This document shows, one piece after another, positions 1 to 8,016 of a stretch of DNA of 13,348 nt. Numbering within the stretch: the first letter of the stretch is position 1; each line of letters starts with the position of its first letter. The notes beneath the pieces were generated by a model, which was not told where the DNA came from, ran no database searches, and worked only from the letters and a program-made list of their open reading frames with translations. Location of the stretch: the NCBI GenBank assembly GCA_011620045.1, contig WOZY01000136.1, forward strand, positions 1 to 13,348. Direction: 5' to 3'. The translations under genes were made by a program, and so were the position numbers. This stretch comes from Mesotoga sp. (GTDB lineage: Bacteria > Thermotogota > Thermotogae > Petrotogales > Kosmotogaceae).

Positions 1-1547
1 TTATAGAGAGTGTTCAGAAGAAAAGTGAAGGAGGTTACGTTAATACTTACTTCACAGGCAAAAGAGCATCGGAGAGATGGAAAGACTTGAAGAGCATGCA
101 TGAGCTCTACTGCGCAGGTCATCTTATTCAGGCAGGAATAGCCTATAAAAGAGTTGCCGGCAATGAGTCTCTCTTCAACGCATGTGTGCGTGTGGCCGAC
201 AACATCCTGAAAACTTTTCCCGATGATGACTGTGAGGTGACTACCGGACATCCGGAACTGGAAATGGCAATGGTAGAACTGCACCGTGAGACTGGTAATC
301 GCAATTATCTGGAATTTGCCCAAAGGCTCATTGACAATCGAGGAAAAGGTTACGTCGGTGGTGATGAATACCATATCGACCACGTATCTTTCAGAGACCT
401 TAAGGAACTCGCTGGGCACGCGGTTAGAATGCTTTATTTGCTGACAGGAGCGGCCGACGTATTTCTCGAGACAGGCGACGAAACACTTCTAGCCGTTCTC
501 GAGAGGCTGTGGATAGATCTGACATCAAGAAAAATGTACATTACGGGCGGAGCTGGATCAAGATATGAAGGAGAGGCTTTCGGAGAAGCATATGAATTGC
601 CAAGCAGGAGAGCCTATTCCGAATCATGTGCCGCGATTGCAAATGTTTTCTGGAACTGGCGAATGTATATGATCTCTGGTGATGCGAAGTACCTCGATGT
701 ACTTGAAAGGTCTTTATATAATAGTGTCTTGTCGGGAATCTCTCTTGACGGGAGACGCTACTTCTATGTCAACCCACTTGAAGATGTCGGTAACCACAAC
801 AGAGAGGAATGGTTTGAGTGTGCCTGTTGTCCCCCGAACATTGCCAGGCTTCTAACCTCATTCGGGGGTTATCATTACGGAACAACACTCGATGAGATAA
901 GAGTCAATTTCTATGAAGCAAGTAGAGCGTCCAGTCCTTTCAGAGACGGAGAGGTGTCAATCGTTCAGAAGACAGCCTACCCTCATTCTGAAGAAGTGAA
1001 TCTCGTGATTTCTACAGATCTTGATACAAATCTCTCCATTCTCCTGAGAATTCCAGAATGGACGGATGGGGATTTCGACCTTCAAATTGACGGTGTGAAG
1101 CAAAAGATAAGACCGGAAAAGGGATTTGTCAGACTTGAAGGAAACTGGAAGGGCAAGACTGAAGTTTCACTGACTCTTCGGATGCGAATCCGAATGATGA
1201 CAGCAAATCCGCTTTTGAGAGAGAATACTGATAAGGTGGCCATCCAAAGAGGTCCGTTAATATATTGTGCAGAAGGTGTAGACAACCCCTCTTTTGATGT
1301 ACGAACGTTGTCGGTTCCTTCGAAAAGAAACTTCGAACTATCCGAGAGTGAAGCTCTGGATGGGAATCCAGTTGTTATCAGTGGTAAGGGAATAGCTTAT
1401 GATCTTGATGACTGGGATAAGAAGCTATACAGTTCTCTTGGTTCAGTCAAGAGCAAGGGCAAGAATGTTAGATTTTCTCTCATTCCCTACTACGCGTGGA
1501 ATAACAGAGGAAATTCACCGATGTGTGTATGGCTTCATGTCCACTAG
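1..1547 (+). CDS. GH127-family beta-L-arabinofuranosidase (5'-truncated by window)
   Basis: Probable retaining glycosidase of family GH127 (DUF1680), releasing L-arabinofuranose from plant-type arabinans or arabino-oligosaccharides. The frame is open from base 3 with no start, so about 514 C-terminal residues are visible and roughly 130 are missing compared with characterised members. A GGYVNTYF stretch (33-53) and HELYCAGH (99-122) match family motifs. Counting from the TTG at 87, the catalytic set seen in Bifidobacterium HypBA1 is present: GEAF Glu163 (acid/base), the zinc ligands Glu179 and Cys181 in SESC, and Cys247-Cys248 in the ACCPPN motif (825-830), with one cysteine as the nucleophile. 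The end (IPYYAWNNRG) is also typical, so the 3' end is intact. No signal peptide can be judged. The next gene follows after 101 bases on the same strand. The family call is firm; the exact substrate is inferred. Confidence 0.9.
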   Translation, partial: IESVQKKSEGGYVNTYFTGKRASERWKDLKSMHELYCAGHLIQAGIAYKRVAGNESLFNACVRVADNILKTFPDDDCEVTTGHPELEMAMVELHRETGNRNYLEFAQRLIDNRGKGYVGGDEYHIDHVSFRDLKELAGHAVRMLYLLTGAADVFLETGDETLLAVLERLWIDLTSRKMYITGGAGSRYEGEAFGEAYELPSRRAYSESCAAIANVFWNWRMYMISGDAKYLDVLERSLYNSVLSGISLDGRRYFYVNPLEDVGNHNREEWFECACCPPNIARLLTSFGGYHYGTTLDEIRVNFYEASRASSPFRDGEVSIVQKTAYPHSEEVNLVISTDLDTNLSILLRIPEWTDGDFDLQIDGVKQKIRPEKGFVRLEGNWKGKTEVSLTLRMRIRMMTANPLLRENTDKVAIQRGPLIYCAEGVDNPSFDVRTLSVPSKRNFELSESEALDGNPVVISGKGIAYDLDDWDKKLYSSLGSVKSKGKNVRFSLIPYYAWNNRGNSPMCVWLHVH

Positions 1548-1648
1548 AAACTCCTTTCAGGAATCTCATTGTGGTTTGCGTTCATCATCGAGCGATTTAG
1601 AATGGTTACTTAGAGAGCTTCTGACTGTTTCATGAGGAGATCGAAAAA

Positions 1649-3568
1649 ATGGGAAAGAACAGTGACAACCAGTTTATTAGCGTGTCCCGCTTAGGAATTG
1701 CCTTTGCTGCAGTGCTGTTGTTTGCGTCAACAGTCTGCCTACCATATGAAGGACAGATATCGTTCAACGGGAACAAAATCTATTATGAATTGCATGAGGA
1801 CGCAGAAGGTGAATTTATCGTAATTGTTGGCGACGGACCTGGCCTTGACAGCTCTTATATGAAAGGTGTTTTTAATCATGGAAAGTCTCTGAGGTACGAT
1901 CAGTTAGGGAGTGGAATGTCCCAGAACTTATCCTCATTAGATCTTACTTTCCAATATTACATTTCGGAACTGGCCGCGCTGATTTATTCACTGAATATTG
2001 ATTCGTTTCATTTGATTGGCCATGGTTTTGGGGGCGCAGTTGCCACAGGATTAGCTCTCACAAATCCTCCCGGACTACTTAGTCTTGTGATTGTTAACCC
2101 TAGACTAAACTATCCGGCAATCGATTCAGCCTTGTTCGAAGCTAGAGTCCAGGAGCTGACGAAAAATCTTGACAAGTTTGAACTCTTGTTTGGCAATTCT
2201 TCCGAGTCTGAAAGAGAGTACTCAATCGCTAAGAATTTGATTAACATGGATACATACAATCTCTTCTGGGGTGATGATCCAACCTTCATTAACGGTAAAC
2301 TGCGTGGGTTTGACTTATCTTGCGGACTCCCCGATATTAATGTGCCTGTTCTCGTCTGCGCCGGTCTGGAAAGTTTTCCAGGCGTTATTCACACAGCGAT
2401 CTATCAAGTAGGAGCCTTCGAAAGTGAATTTGTTACCTTTATGAACAGTGGACACTTTCCAATGATTGAAGAGGCCGCTGCCTTCAAATTGATTGTCGAG
2501 GATTTTCACAGAAGGGTAGAAGAGGCTGTAGAAAGTAATCTAAGAGATGAGGCCAACTGTGATCTACTATCGGAGACGCCTGGAGAAAGAATCTTCACGC
2601 TACAAGACTCGGAAAGGATTCTGGACATGCAAGTTGGAGACGATTTTACTGTTATGCTTCCTTCAAATCCAGGCGCCGGCTACTTCTGGAGGGTGGAAAG
2701 TCTCGAAGAAGACGTATTGAGACTCATTTCGGATCCATTTTATGAAGAACCAAAGGAAGCCGGTAGCGGCTATGATGTTTTCGGCTTCAGAGTCGTTGGT
2801 TCAGGATCTTCTCCCGTAGTCTTTTCCTTTGGTTCTTCATGGGACATTGTTCCAATAAAAAGCTGTTCTATGCTTGTTCAGGTTGAGGAGTATTTCGTTG
2901 AACCCCTTATCATTCATGCGTCAGACTTGGGAAAGACTTTCACTGTTGGGCTTAATGAACCGATAGAAGTAGTTCTCGAATCTACAGTCAGTTCCAGCCT
3001 CAACTGGCGTATAGCATTGACAACTCCTGGGATTGTTCGTCAGCCGAAGGAAAGTGAAACCAGAGTCTTTGAAGACTCTTCTGGTCTGGCAAAAAAAGTT
3101 GAGCAGGTCTACTACTTTGAAGGAATGAACTATGGAGAGGCTACTCTCGAATTTGCTTACGGAAGCCCATGGGACGACGTACCCCCGGAAAAAACCTTCG
3201 AAGCCACATTGATCGTTACCGAGCCTTTTAAAGAAGTTTTCATTGTTCAGGACTCAGATAATGGTAGAGCAATTGAAATTGAAACCCATCAGACCTTGAT
3301 TATAAGGCTTAAGAAGGCCCTTTCCACAGATAGTGGATGGAAAATCTCTTCTCTGGATACGAAATTTCAGTTTATTCAGAACCCTTATGAAGCTGAGTAC
3401 TCGGAAGTCTCGTATTCAGTATTCCACTTGAGACCTACCGAATTCGGAGAATCTTTACTAGAGTTTTACTACAGTGAGAACGCATCGAATGATCAGCCGG
3501 TAGGAACCTTCAAGATCAAGATACAAACAAATGAAACCGTGGATCGTTCGAGAGTGCCACTTCAATAG
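1649..3568 (+). CDS. Exported alpha/beta-hydrolase-fold pseudo-enzyme with three C-terminal chagasin-like domains
   Basis: 639 residues; ATG with GAGGAG at 1634-1639. A hydrophobic N-terminus (about residues 15-30) looks like a signal peptide or anchor; the Cys30 context (STVC) is a poor lipobox. Residues about 38-290 are an alpha/beta hydrolase closest in look to proline iminopeptidases (GDGPG at 61-65, RYDQLGSG at 82-89). The nucleophile elbow reads GHGFGG (124-129), with Gly126 in place of Ser (codon GGT 2024-2026). The acid position in AGLES has Ser242. Only His269 (SGHFPMIE) remains, so peptidase activity is doubtful. Residues about 317-415, 418-525 and 527-627 are three related beta-rich modules. 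The first has chagasin/I42 loops (NPGAGYFW 340-347, GSGYDVFGF 372-380, GSSW 396-399); the second keeps GSPW (505-508); the third is more diverged. I infer an extracytoplasmic binding or inhibitor protein. Confidence 0.8.
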   Translation: MGKNSDNQFISVSRLGIAFAAVLLFASTVCLPYEGQISFNGNKIYYELHEDAEGEFIVIVGDGPGLDSSYMKGVFNHGKSLRYDQLGSGMSQNLSSLDLTFQYYISELAALIYSLNIDSFHLIGHGFGGAVATGLALTNPPGLLSLVIVNPRLNYPAIDSALFEARVQELTKNLDKFELLFGNSSESEREYSIAKNLINMDTYNLFWGDDPTFINGKLRGFDLSCGLPDINVPVLVCAGLESFPGVIHTAIYQVGAFESEFVTFMNSGHFPMIEEAAAFKLIVEDFHRRVEEAVESNLRDEANCDLLSETPGERIFTLQDSERILDMQVGDDFTVMLPSNPGAGYFWRVESLEEDVLRLISDPFYEEPKEAGSGYDVFGFRVVGSGSSPVVFSFGSSWDIVPIKSCSMLVQVEEYFVEPLIIHASDLGKTFTVGLNEPIEVVLESTVSSSLNWRIALTTPGIVRQPKESETRVFEDSSGLAKKVEQVYYFEGMNYGEATLEFAYGSPWDDVPPEKTFEATLIVTEPFKEVFIVQDSDNGRAIEIETHQTLIIRLKKALSTDSGWKISSLDTKFQFIQNPYEAEYSEVSYSVFHLRPTEFGESLLEFYYSENASNDQPVGTFKIKIQTNETVDRSRVPLQ

Positions 3569-3591
3569 AACAATATCAATCAGCATAAACA

Positions 3592-3625
3592 CAAAAGCTC
3601 ATAAGCAACTCAAGAAGTGCTTTTT
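3592..3625 (+). terminator. Possible weak rho-independent terminator after the hydrolase/chagasin gene
   Basis: Between the convergent genes, AAGCA (3603-3607) can pair with TGCTT (3618-3622), with a CT/AG extension past a bulged A, and a run of T ends at 3625. An alternative pairing joins AAAAGC to GCTTTT. The stem is short and poor in GC. A second weak inverted repeat (AGAAC...GTTCT, about 3629-3650) lies between this and the end of the minus-strand gene and may serve that side. Confidence 0.35.
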
Positions 3626-3663
3626 AGAAAGAACCATCGACGGTGTTCTCTTGTGGCAAAAAA

Positions 3664-4242
3664 TCATTCAGACTGTAAGGAGATCTCTTCAAAAACCACT
3701 CTGTAACCGCTACCCTTTGGGCTGCAGCAGTAAGGCCCCACCATAACAGGAAACTTCCCGTCGTCTTCCAGTAGCCTGGCAAGTCTTAATTGAACCCATC
3801 CGTTCTGCCAAGCATAAACGGAATAATCAGGACCTTTCCTGTCAACTCGTACTCTGAGGCTTTTCGTTTCGACCGGAACATTTTGAGTTGACCAGTCTGA
3901 GTAACCTGAATTAGTTACCACTGCTCCCAGTTTGGAAGGATCAGACCCCTCGAATTCAACCGAACTCTTAAGCCAACAAGAAGGAGAAACTCTTACCATA
4001 ACTCCAGCTTGATCATACTGGTTCACTGGAGAGAATTTGGCTCCGACAACCAGAGAAAAATCGCCTGTTAGAGAGAGAAACAGAAAATGTCCATTGTCAT
4101 TTCGAAACCCATAATGTGTTCTCTGCCAGAAATCTGTTGGAGCATCTGTCCTGACGATCAGATTCCCGTCCTCCAATTCCCATTGTTCTGGCTCATTGAA
4201 CCATGTAAAACGCCTTATTGTTTCCGCATTGAAATAGGACAA
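3664..4242 (-). CDS. DUF1349 concanavalin A-like domain protein (YesU type)
   Basis: About 192 residues, a single DUF1349 domain. This is a lectin/glucanase-like jelly-roll family often annotated 'regulation of enolase protein 1' and found in sugar-use operons such as B. subtilis yesU. Family marks: FTWFNEP near the start, WQRTHYGF (39-46), DQAGVMVR (77-84), CWLKSSVEFEG (89-99) and GPYCCSPKGSGYRVVFEE near the end. No signal peptide, so likely cytosolic. The longest frame starts at GTG 4248, but the GGAGG (4251-4255) would then be only 2 bases away. TTG at 4242 gives 8-base spacing and is preferred. It is convergent to the chagasin-domain gene and has its own promoter and a palindrome upstream. 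No enzymatic role is assigned; carbohydrate binding or processing is inferred from the fold and the nearby GH127. Confidence 0.82.
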   Translation of the reverse strand: MSYFNAETIRRFTWFNEPEQWELEDGNLIVRTDAPTDFWQRTHYGFRNDNGHFLFLSLTGDFSLVVGAKFSPVNQYDQAGVMVRVSPSCWLKSSVEFEGSDPSKLGAVVTNSGYSDWSTQNVPVETKSLRVRVDRKGPDYSVYAWQNGWVQLRLARLLEDDGKFPVMVGPYCCSPKGSGYRVVFEEISLQSE

Positions 4243-4273
4243 ATTCACTACCTCCGCAAGTTTGGTTTCCTAG

Positions 4274-4293
4274 ATTATATCGCGCGAGCTAAT
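4274..4293. promoter_or_regulatory. 20-bp palindrome, candidate repressor operator
   Basis: ATTA-TA-TCGCGCGA-GC-TAAT: the outer four and central eight bases are perfectly symmetric, with only the two-base steps between them mismatched. It covers the -10 and the spacer of the putative minus-strand promoter, where a bound LacI-, GntR- or ROK-type repressor would block RNA polymerase. The regulator is not in the window. Confidence 0.45.
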
Positions 4294-4303
4294 TAAATAT
4301 CAG
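4274..4303 (-). promoter_or_regulatory. Putative sigma-70-type promoter for the DUF1349 gene
   Basis: Read on the minus strand, CTGATA (4303-4298, 4 of 6 to TTGACA) and a perfect TATAAT (4279-4274) are separated by 18 bases. Transcription would start near 4267, about a dozen bases before the GGAGG at 4255-4251 and 25 before the TTG start. Confidence 0.55.
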
Positions 4304-4607
4304 TTTTTATAGTATATAATTGCTTTGAGTACTTAGAGCCTCCTAATGTTTTTTGTGTTCTTGCAATACAGTTTGTCCATTAAGAATGGCAGATGTTGCA
4401 GATGCGTTTTTCCCTATTGTGTCGTTTTAAGCCCTTTCCTAAGACTGTCAATGCCGCATGAAAAAAGCTAGGTGTCAGTAGCGTAGTGAAGAGAGTTGTC
4501 AAAGCTATAGAGATTCAAATGATTGTCCTACAGGGCTCAAGAGCAAATCAAATTGAACCGCATTTCATGAATGAACAGAAGAATTCATCCGTTTATCGAG
4601 GTGAGTT

Positions 4608-5648
4608 ATGTACTGGAAATATGCAATCAAAAGAGTTCTCTATGGGCTATTGATGTATGCAATTCTGATCTTTATTTTCTCGGCTCTATTCAACACTGTC
4701 ATGGAACAGACGTTGAGGGCGCAGATCGAGGAACAAATCAGGGGCGAGACGATGCGAATGACAAGTCTCAATGAAAGTCAGCTTGAGAACTACGTCATAA
4801 ATCGGAGAAACGATCTATACTCTCTCTATCGCCTGAACAAACCTGTTGCTGAGAGAATAATGTGGCGAACATGGGACACGTTAACTCTGAATCTCGGAAA
4901 TTCCACAATAATAAGGTCTTCAAAAGGCAGCAGAAGTGTGTGGGATGTTGTTTCCGAAGCAGTTCCCAAGACTCTTCTCCTCTTTTCTGTAGCAATGCTC
5001 ATAGACATTGTTCTAGGTCTTCTTCTCGGACTAAAGAAAGCTCAAAAAGCCGGCGGATTTCTGGATAAGAGCACCTCAGTTGGAACAATGGTGGTTTTTG
5101 GCATGCCCTCCTGGTGGCTGGGGATGATCATGATCATGTTCTTCGCCTACGGAGTGAAGATCTTTCCTTCTGGCGGGCTGCATTCCACACCCCCTCCAGA
5201 AGGCATCTCATATTTCTTCGACCTTCTTTATCATCTTGCCCTTCCGGTACTCACACTTGTTGTTATTGGATTTTGGGGGCGCGCCTTCCTTACGCGAAAC
5301 ATAGTCCTTGGAGTACTTCAGGACGACTACATAATGGCAGCAAGAGCTAGGGGAATTCCCGAAAGAAAGGTATTATACGGCCACACGATGAGAACATCGG
5401 CGCCGCCAATCGTCACAATGTCACTTTTAGCTTTGCTAGCCTCTGTGGGAGGCAACATAGTGTACGAAGGGATTTTTTCTTGGCCAGGAATGGGAAACCT
5501 ATACTGGATTGCTTTACAGCAGAATGATGTTCCAGTTCTTATGGGAAACCTTGCAATAACTACGGGGTTATATATTTGCGGTCTTGTAATCCTGGATCTC
5601 ATCTATGGTTTGCTTGATCCAAGGATCAAGGTAGGTGGAAGACAGTGA
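4608..5648 (+). CDS. Opp/Dpp-type ABC transporter permease, subunit 1
   Basis: 346-residue inner-membrane permease of the DppB/OppB family, one half of the channel of a peptide or oligosaccharide importer. ATG at 4608 follows GAGGTGA (4598-4604). It has an N-terminal membrane helix (about 8-29), an extracytoplasmic stretch (about 30-115) ending in the family's LNLGNS-type motif, and then the BPD_transp_1 domain with helices near 122-142, 158-182, 205-225, 266-286 and 312-335. The cytoplasmic coupling loop is DDYIMAARARGIPERKVLYGHTMR (EAA-type, 239-262). The C-terminus (LLDPRIKV) is typical. Length is near the family norm. It is the first gene of a four-gene cassette and its TGA overlaps the next start (GTGA at 5645-5648). 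No binding protein precedes it. Confidence 0.9.
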   Translation: MYWKYAIKRVLYGLLMYAILIFIFSALFNTVMEQTLRAQIEEQIRGETMRMTSLNESQLENYVINRRNDLYSLYRLNKPVAERIMWRTWDTLTLNLGNSTIIRSSKGSRSVWDVVSEAVPKTLLLFSVAMLIDIVLGLLLGLKKAQKAGGFLDKSTSVGTMVVFGMPSWWLGMIMIMFFAYGVKIFPSGGLHSTPPPEGISYFFDLLYHLALPVLTLVVIGFWGRAFLTRNIVLGVLQDDYIMAARARGIPERKVLYGHTMRTSAPPIVTMSLLALLASVGGNIVYEGIFSWPGMGNLYWIALQQNDVPVLMGNLAITTGLYICGLVILDLIYGLLDPRIKVGGRQ

Positions 5649-7039
5649 CTGTAAGTGATTTCAGAAGATCGGCAAGCGAATTTTGGAGAGAATTCAGAAA
5701 GGTTAGATCTGGAGTGTTCGGTCTTATCTTTCTTGCAATATTCATCTGTATTCTAATTTTCGAACCGCTCATTGTACCTTATCCAGAAGCCAATGAAAAG
5801 TGGAGAGATATAACTTACTGGCAAGATCTCCCCTCGAGCGCGCCGCCCTCGTGGATAAATCTCTTCACCTCAAAGAAACGCGCTGTTTCGGAATCCATAG
5901 AGGAATACGCTTTTTCAGAGACCCTAGCGGGCGCAATGAGAATACAGGAATATGTCTTTGAATATGATTACTCCGCATCTGTTGCTCCTTCAGATGTTGT
6001 TTTCCACGCCTCTGGAGTTGGTAAGCCCACTGTGGTTATCTCGATTCAAAGGCCCGACGGCCTTTCAATTGATCTATATAGAAAGCAGCTTGAAATGTCT
6101 CCAACTCAGGATGCCAGAGTCTCTATAGACAGATCGGCGCAGACTGCAGCAATGAATTTTGGCAAGAAATACTCTCCTTCAGAAGGGGTCCAGCTTCAGA
6201 CGATCAAGACCACCGATGTGCTCTTCTCCGAAGCAAAGCAAGGGATATTTAGAAGTCCTTCTCCTCTCGTCGGAATATACAAACTGAAGGTAACTCTCCT
6301 GCTTCAAAAAGCAGAGGAAAAGATAGAGGACGCCTTCGTGACTGTTGCGGGAAGGGTGCATGGAATTCTTGGAACGGATAACTCCAAGAGAGACATCTGG
6401 AGCGGGGTAATTGCCGGCGTGAAATGGGCAATGCTTATCGGACTCCTTACAGCACTTGTTTCAGTTTCAATTGGTGTCGTGTATGGTGTCATAAGCGCTT
6501 ACGTTGGCGGATGGAAAGACTCCCTCATGCAGAGGATATTCGAGATATTCATAAGTGTTCCAATGCTTCCCGTTCTCATCGTAATGAGTGCAGTCTTCAA
6601 GCCAAACATATGGGTAATGATAGGAATAATGTGTATATTCTACTGGGTGGGACCGGTCAAGACTGTCAGGAGCATGGGACTCCAGATAAAGGAAGAGACC
6701 TACATAGAGGCCTCAAGAGCTCTCGGGGCATCTAATACAAGAATAATCTTCAAGCATATGGTGCCGCTGCTTATCCCCTACGCCTTCGCTTCGATGGCGC
6801 TCAATGTACCGGGCGCAATTGTCGTAGAAGCCACGATAAGTCTTTTGGGCCTTGGAGATGCCACGATTGTAACCTGGGGGCAGATATTACAGGCCGCTAA
6901 CAGCGGAGGCGCGATGCTGAGCGGGATGTGGTGGTGGGTAGTACCGCCGGGGATGGCAATAGCCTTCATGGGAATGACATTCGCATTTGTCGGGTTTGCA
7001 ATGGATAAGATACTGAACCCGAAACTGAAGACGAGGTAG
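5645..7039 (+). CDS. Opp/Dpp-type ABC transporter permease, subunit 2, with large extracytoplasmic insertion
   Basis: 464-residue DppC/OppC-family permease, the partner of the upstream permease. The GTG start at 5645 overlaps the previous stop, and GGTGG just upstream can serve as ribosome site. Layout: cytoplasmic N-terminus (FRKVRSGVFGLIF, as in OppC_N), helix about 24-45, a long non-membrane segment about 50-238, and then the motif GILGTDNSKRDIWSGVIAG (240-258), which in ordinary members (about 300 residues) comes soon after the first helix. The transport domain follows, with helices near 261-285, 303-318, 321-337, 375-400 and 430-455, and the coupling loop EETYIEASRALGASNTRIIFKHMVP (350-374). 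The extra 170-190 residues look beta-rich, should lie outside the membrane, and could help dock the binding protein. Five bases separate it from the next gene. Confidence 0.9.
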   Translation: MTVSDFRRSASEFWREFRKVRSGVFGLIFLAIFICILIFEPLIVPYPEANEKWRDITYWQDLPSSAPPSWINLFTSKKRAVSESIEEYAFSETLAGAMRIQEYVFEYDYSASVAPSDVVFHASGVGKPTVVISIQRPDGLSIDLYRKQLEMSPTQDARVSIDRSAQTAAMNFGKKYSPSEGVQLQTIKTTDVLFSEAKQGIFRSPSPLVGIYKLKVTLLLQKAEEKIEDAFVTVAGRVHGILGTDNSKRDIWSGVIAGVKWAMLIGLLTALVSVSIGVVYGVISAYVGGWKDSLMQRIFEIFISVPMLPVLIVMSAVFKPNIWVMIGIMCIFYWVGPVKTVRSMGLQIKEETYIEASRALGASNTRIIFKHMVPLLIPYAFASMALNVPGAIVVEATISLLGLGDATIVTWGQILQAANSGGAMLSGMWWWVVPPGMAIAFMGMTFAFVGFAMDKILNPKLKTR

Positions 7040-7044
7040 CGACT

Positions 7045-8016
7045 ATGGATAACATATTGACTGTAGATAACCTCAAGCTTTACTACTACACGAGCAAAGG
7101 TGTGGTTAAGGCTGTAGACGACATTTCTTTTTCTCTGAAAAAGGGAGAGACTCTAGGTCTTGTTGGAGAATCCGGCTGTGGAAAGACAACCACAGGCTTC
7201 GCACTCCTTAAGATGCCCACTCCCCCCGGAAAGATTGCCGGTGGGAAGATTGTGATCGACGGTATAGACATGACTCCTCTGCGTGAGAATGAAATGAGAA
7301 GGAACATCCGCTGGGAGAAGATTTCCATGGTCTTTCAGGGTGCTATGAATACTCTCACTCCCGTTTACACAATAGGCAAACAGATGATGGAGACTTTGCA
7401 GGAACACAGGGAGATGGAGAGGGAAGAAGCGAGAAAGAGGATAGAGAAGTATCTCAACCTAGTTGGACTCTCAGGCGATATGGTAAAGAGATATCCACAT
7501 GAACTCTCAGGAGGAATGAAACAGAGAATCGCCATCGCCACCGCACTCTTTCTCGAACCGAAGGTAATAATCTGTGACGAACCTACCACAGCCCTGGATG
7601 TTATAGTGCAGGCCCAGATTATAAACCTTCTCAAAGACCTTAAAGAGAAACTCGACCTTTCATTCATCTTCATAACTCACGATCTTGCAACGGAGGCGGA
7701 GGTGTCAGACAGGATAGCAGTCATGTATGCCGGAAAGATAGTGGAGATAGGAACAAACCAGCAGATATACGGAGAACAGGGTCCCTGTCATCCGTATACG
7801 AGAAACTTGCTGGCTGCAACTCCCAGACTTCACGCGAAGGTAAGCGAACTATCGTTCATCCCCGGTGCTCCTCCTGATCTACTGGAACCTCCATCGGGCT
7901 GCAGATTTCATCCGAGATGCGCCCTCGCTATGGATAAGTGCAGAGAAGAAGAACCACCCCTTATTGAGATAGAAGAGGAACACATGGTGGCCTGCTGGAG
8001 GTGTGAGAAGAGATGA
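7045..8016 (+). CDS. Opp/Dpp-type ABC transporter ATPase, subunit 1
   Basis: 323-residue cytoplasmic ATPase of the OppD/DppD family, one of two that drive import through the paired permeases. ATG at 7045 with GAGG at 7033-7036. All ABC motifs are present: Walker [10 protein letters not shown] (41-49), Q-loop [12 protein letters not shown] (96-107), signature LSGGMKQ (154-160), Walker B VIICDEP (174-180, catalytic Glu179), switch His212 (THD). The C-terminal oligopeptide-transporter extension follows, with Cys286 (GCRFHPRC), Cys292, Cys299 and Cys317, a four-cysteine pattern that in some Opp/Dpp ATPases binds a [4Fe-4S] cluster. The Q-loop FQGAMN variant occurs in archaeal and Thermotogota transporters. 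The stop overlaps the next start (ATGA 8013-8016). Confidence 0.92.
   Translation: MDNILTVDNLKLYYYTSKGVVKAVDDISFSLKKGETLGLVGESGCGKTTTGFALLKMPTPPGKIAGGKIVIDGIDMTPLRENEMRRNIRWEKISMVFQGAMNTLTPVYTIGKQMMETLQEHREMEREEARKRIEKYLNLVGLSGDMVKRYPHELSGGMKQRIAIATALFLEPKVIICDEPTTALDVIVQAQIINLLKDLKEKLDLSFIFITHDLATEAEVSDRIAVMYAGKIVEIGTNQQIYGEQGPCHPYTRNLLAATPRLHAKVSELSFIPGAPPDLLEPPSGCRFHPRCALAMDKCREEEPPLIEIEEEHMVACWRCEKR

Larger units (their letters stand above)
4249..4607. other. Gene-free divergent intergenic region / leader of the transporter operon
   Basis: About 360 bases between the divergent DUF1349 and transporter genes, with no credible coding frame. On the plus strand a TATAAT lies at 4315-4320 without a good -35, so a transporter promoter here is only possible; it would give a leader of nearly 280 bases. 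Small structures seen: hairpin CCATT-AAG-AATGG (4377-4389), a GCAGATG word repeated at 4389-4395 and 4398-4404, and an ATGAAT/ATTCAT inverted repeat (4567-4588) just before the ribosome site. I recognise no riboswitch. Confidence 0.5.

Noticed and set aside
1399..1635. 78-codon plus-strand frame overlapping the GH127 end
   Set aside because: Shadow frame of the GH127 gene extended into the spacer; no start signal or motif.
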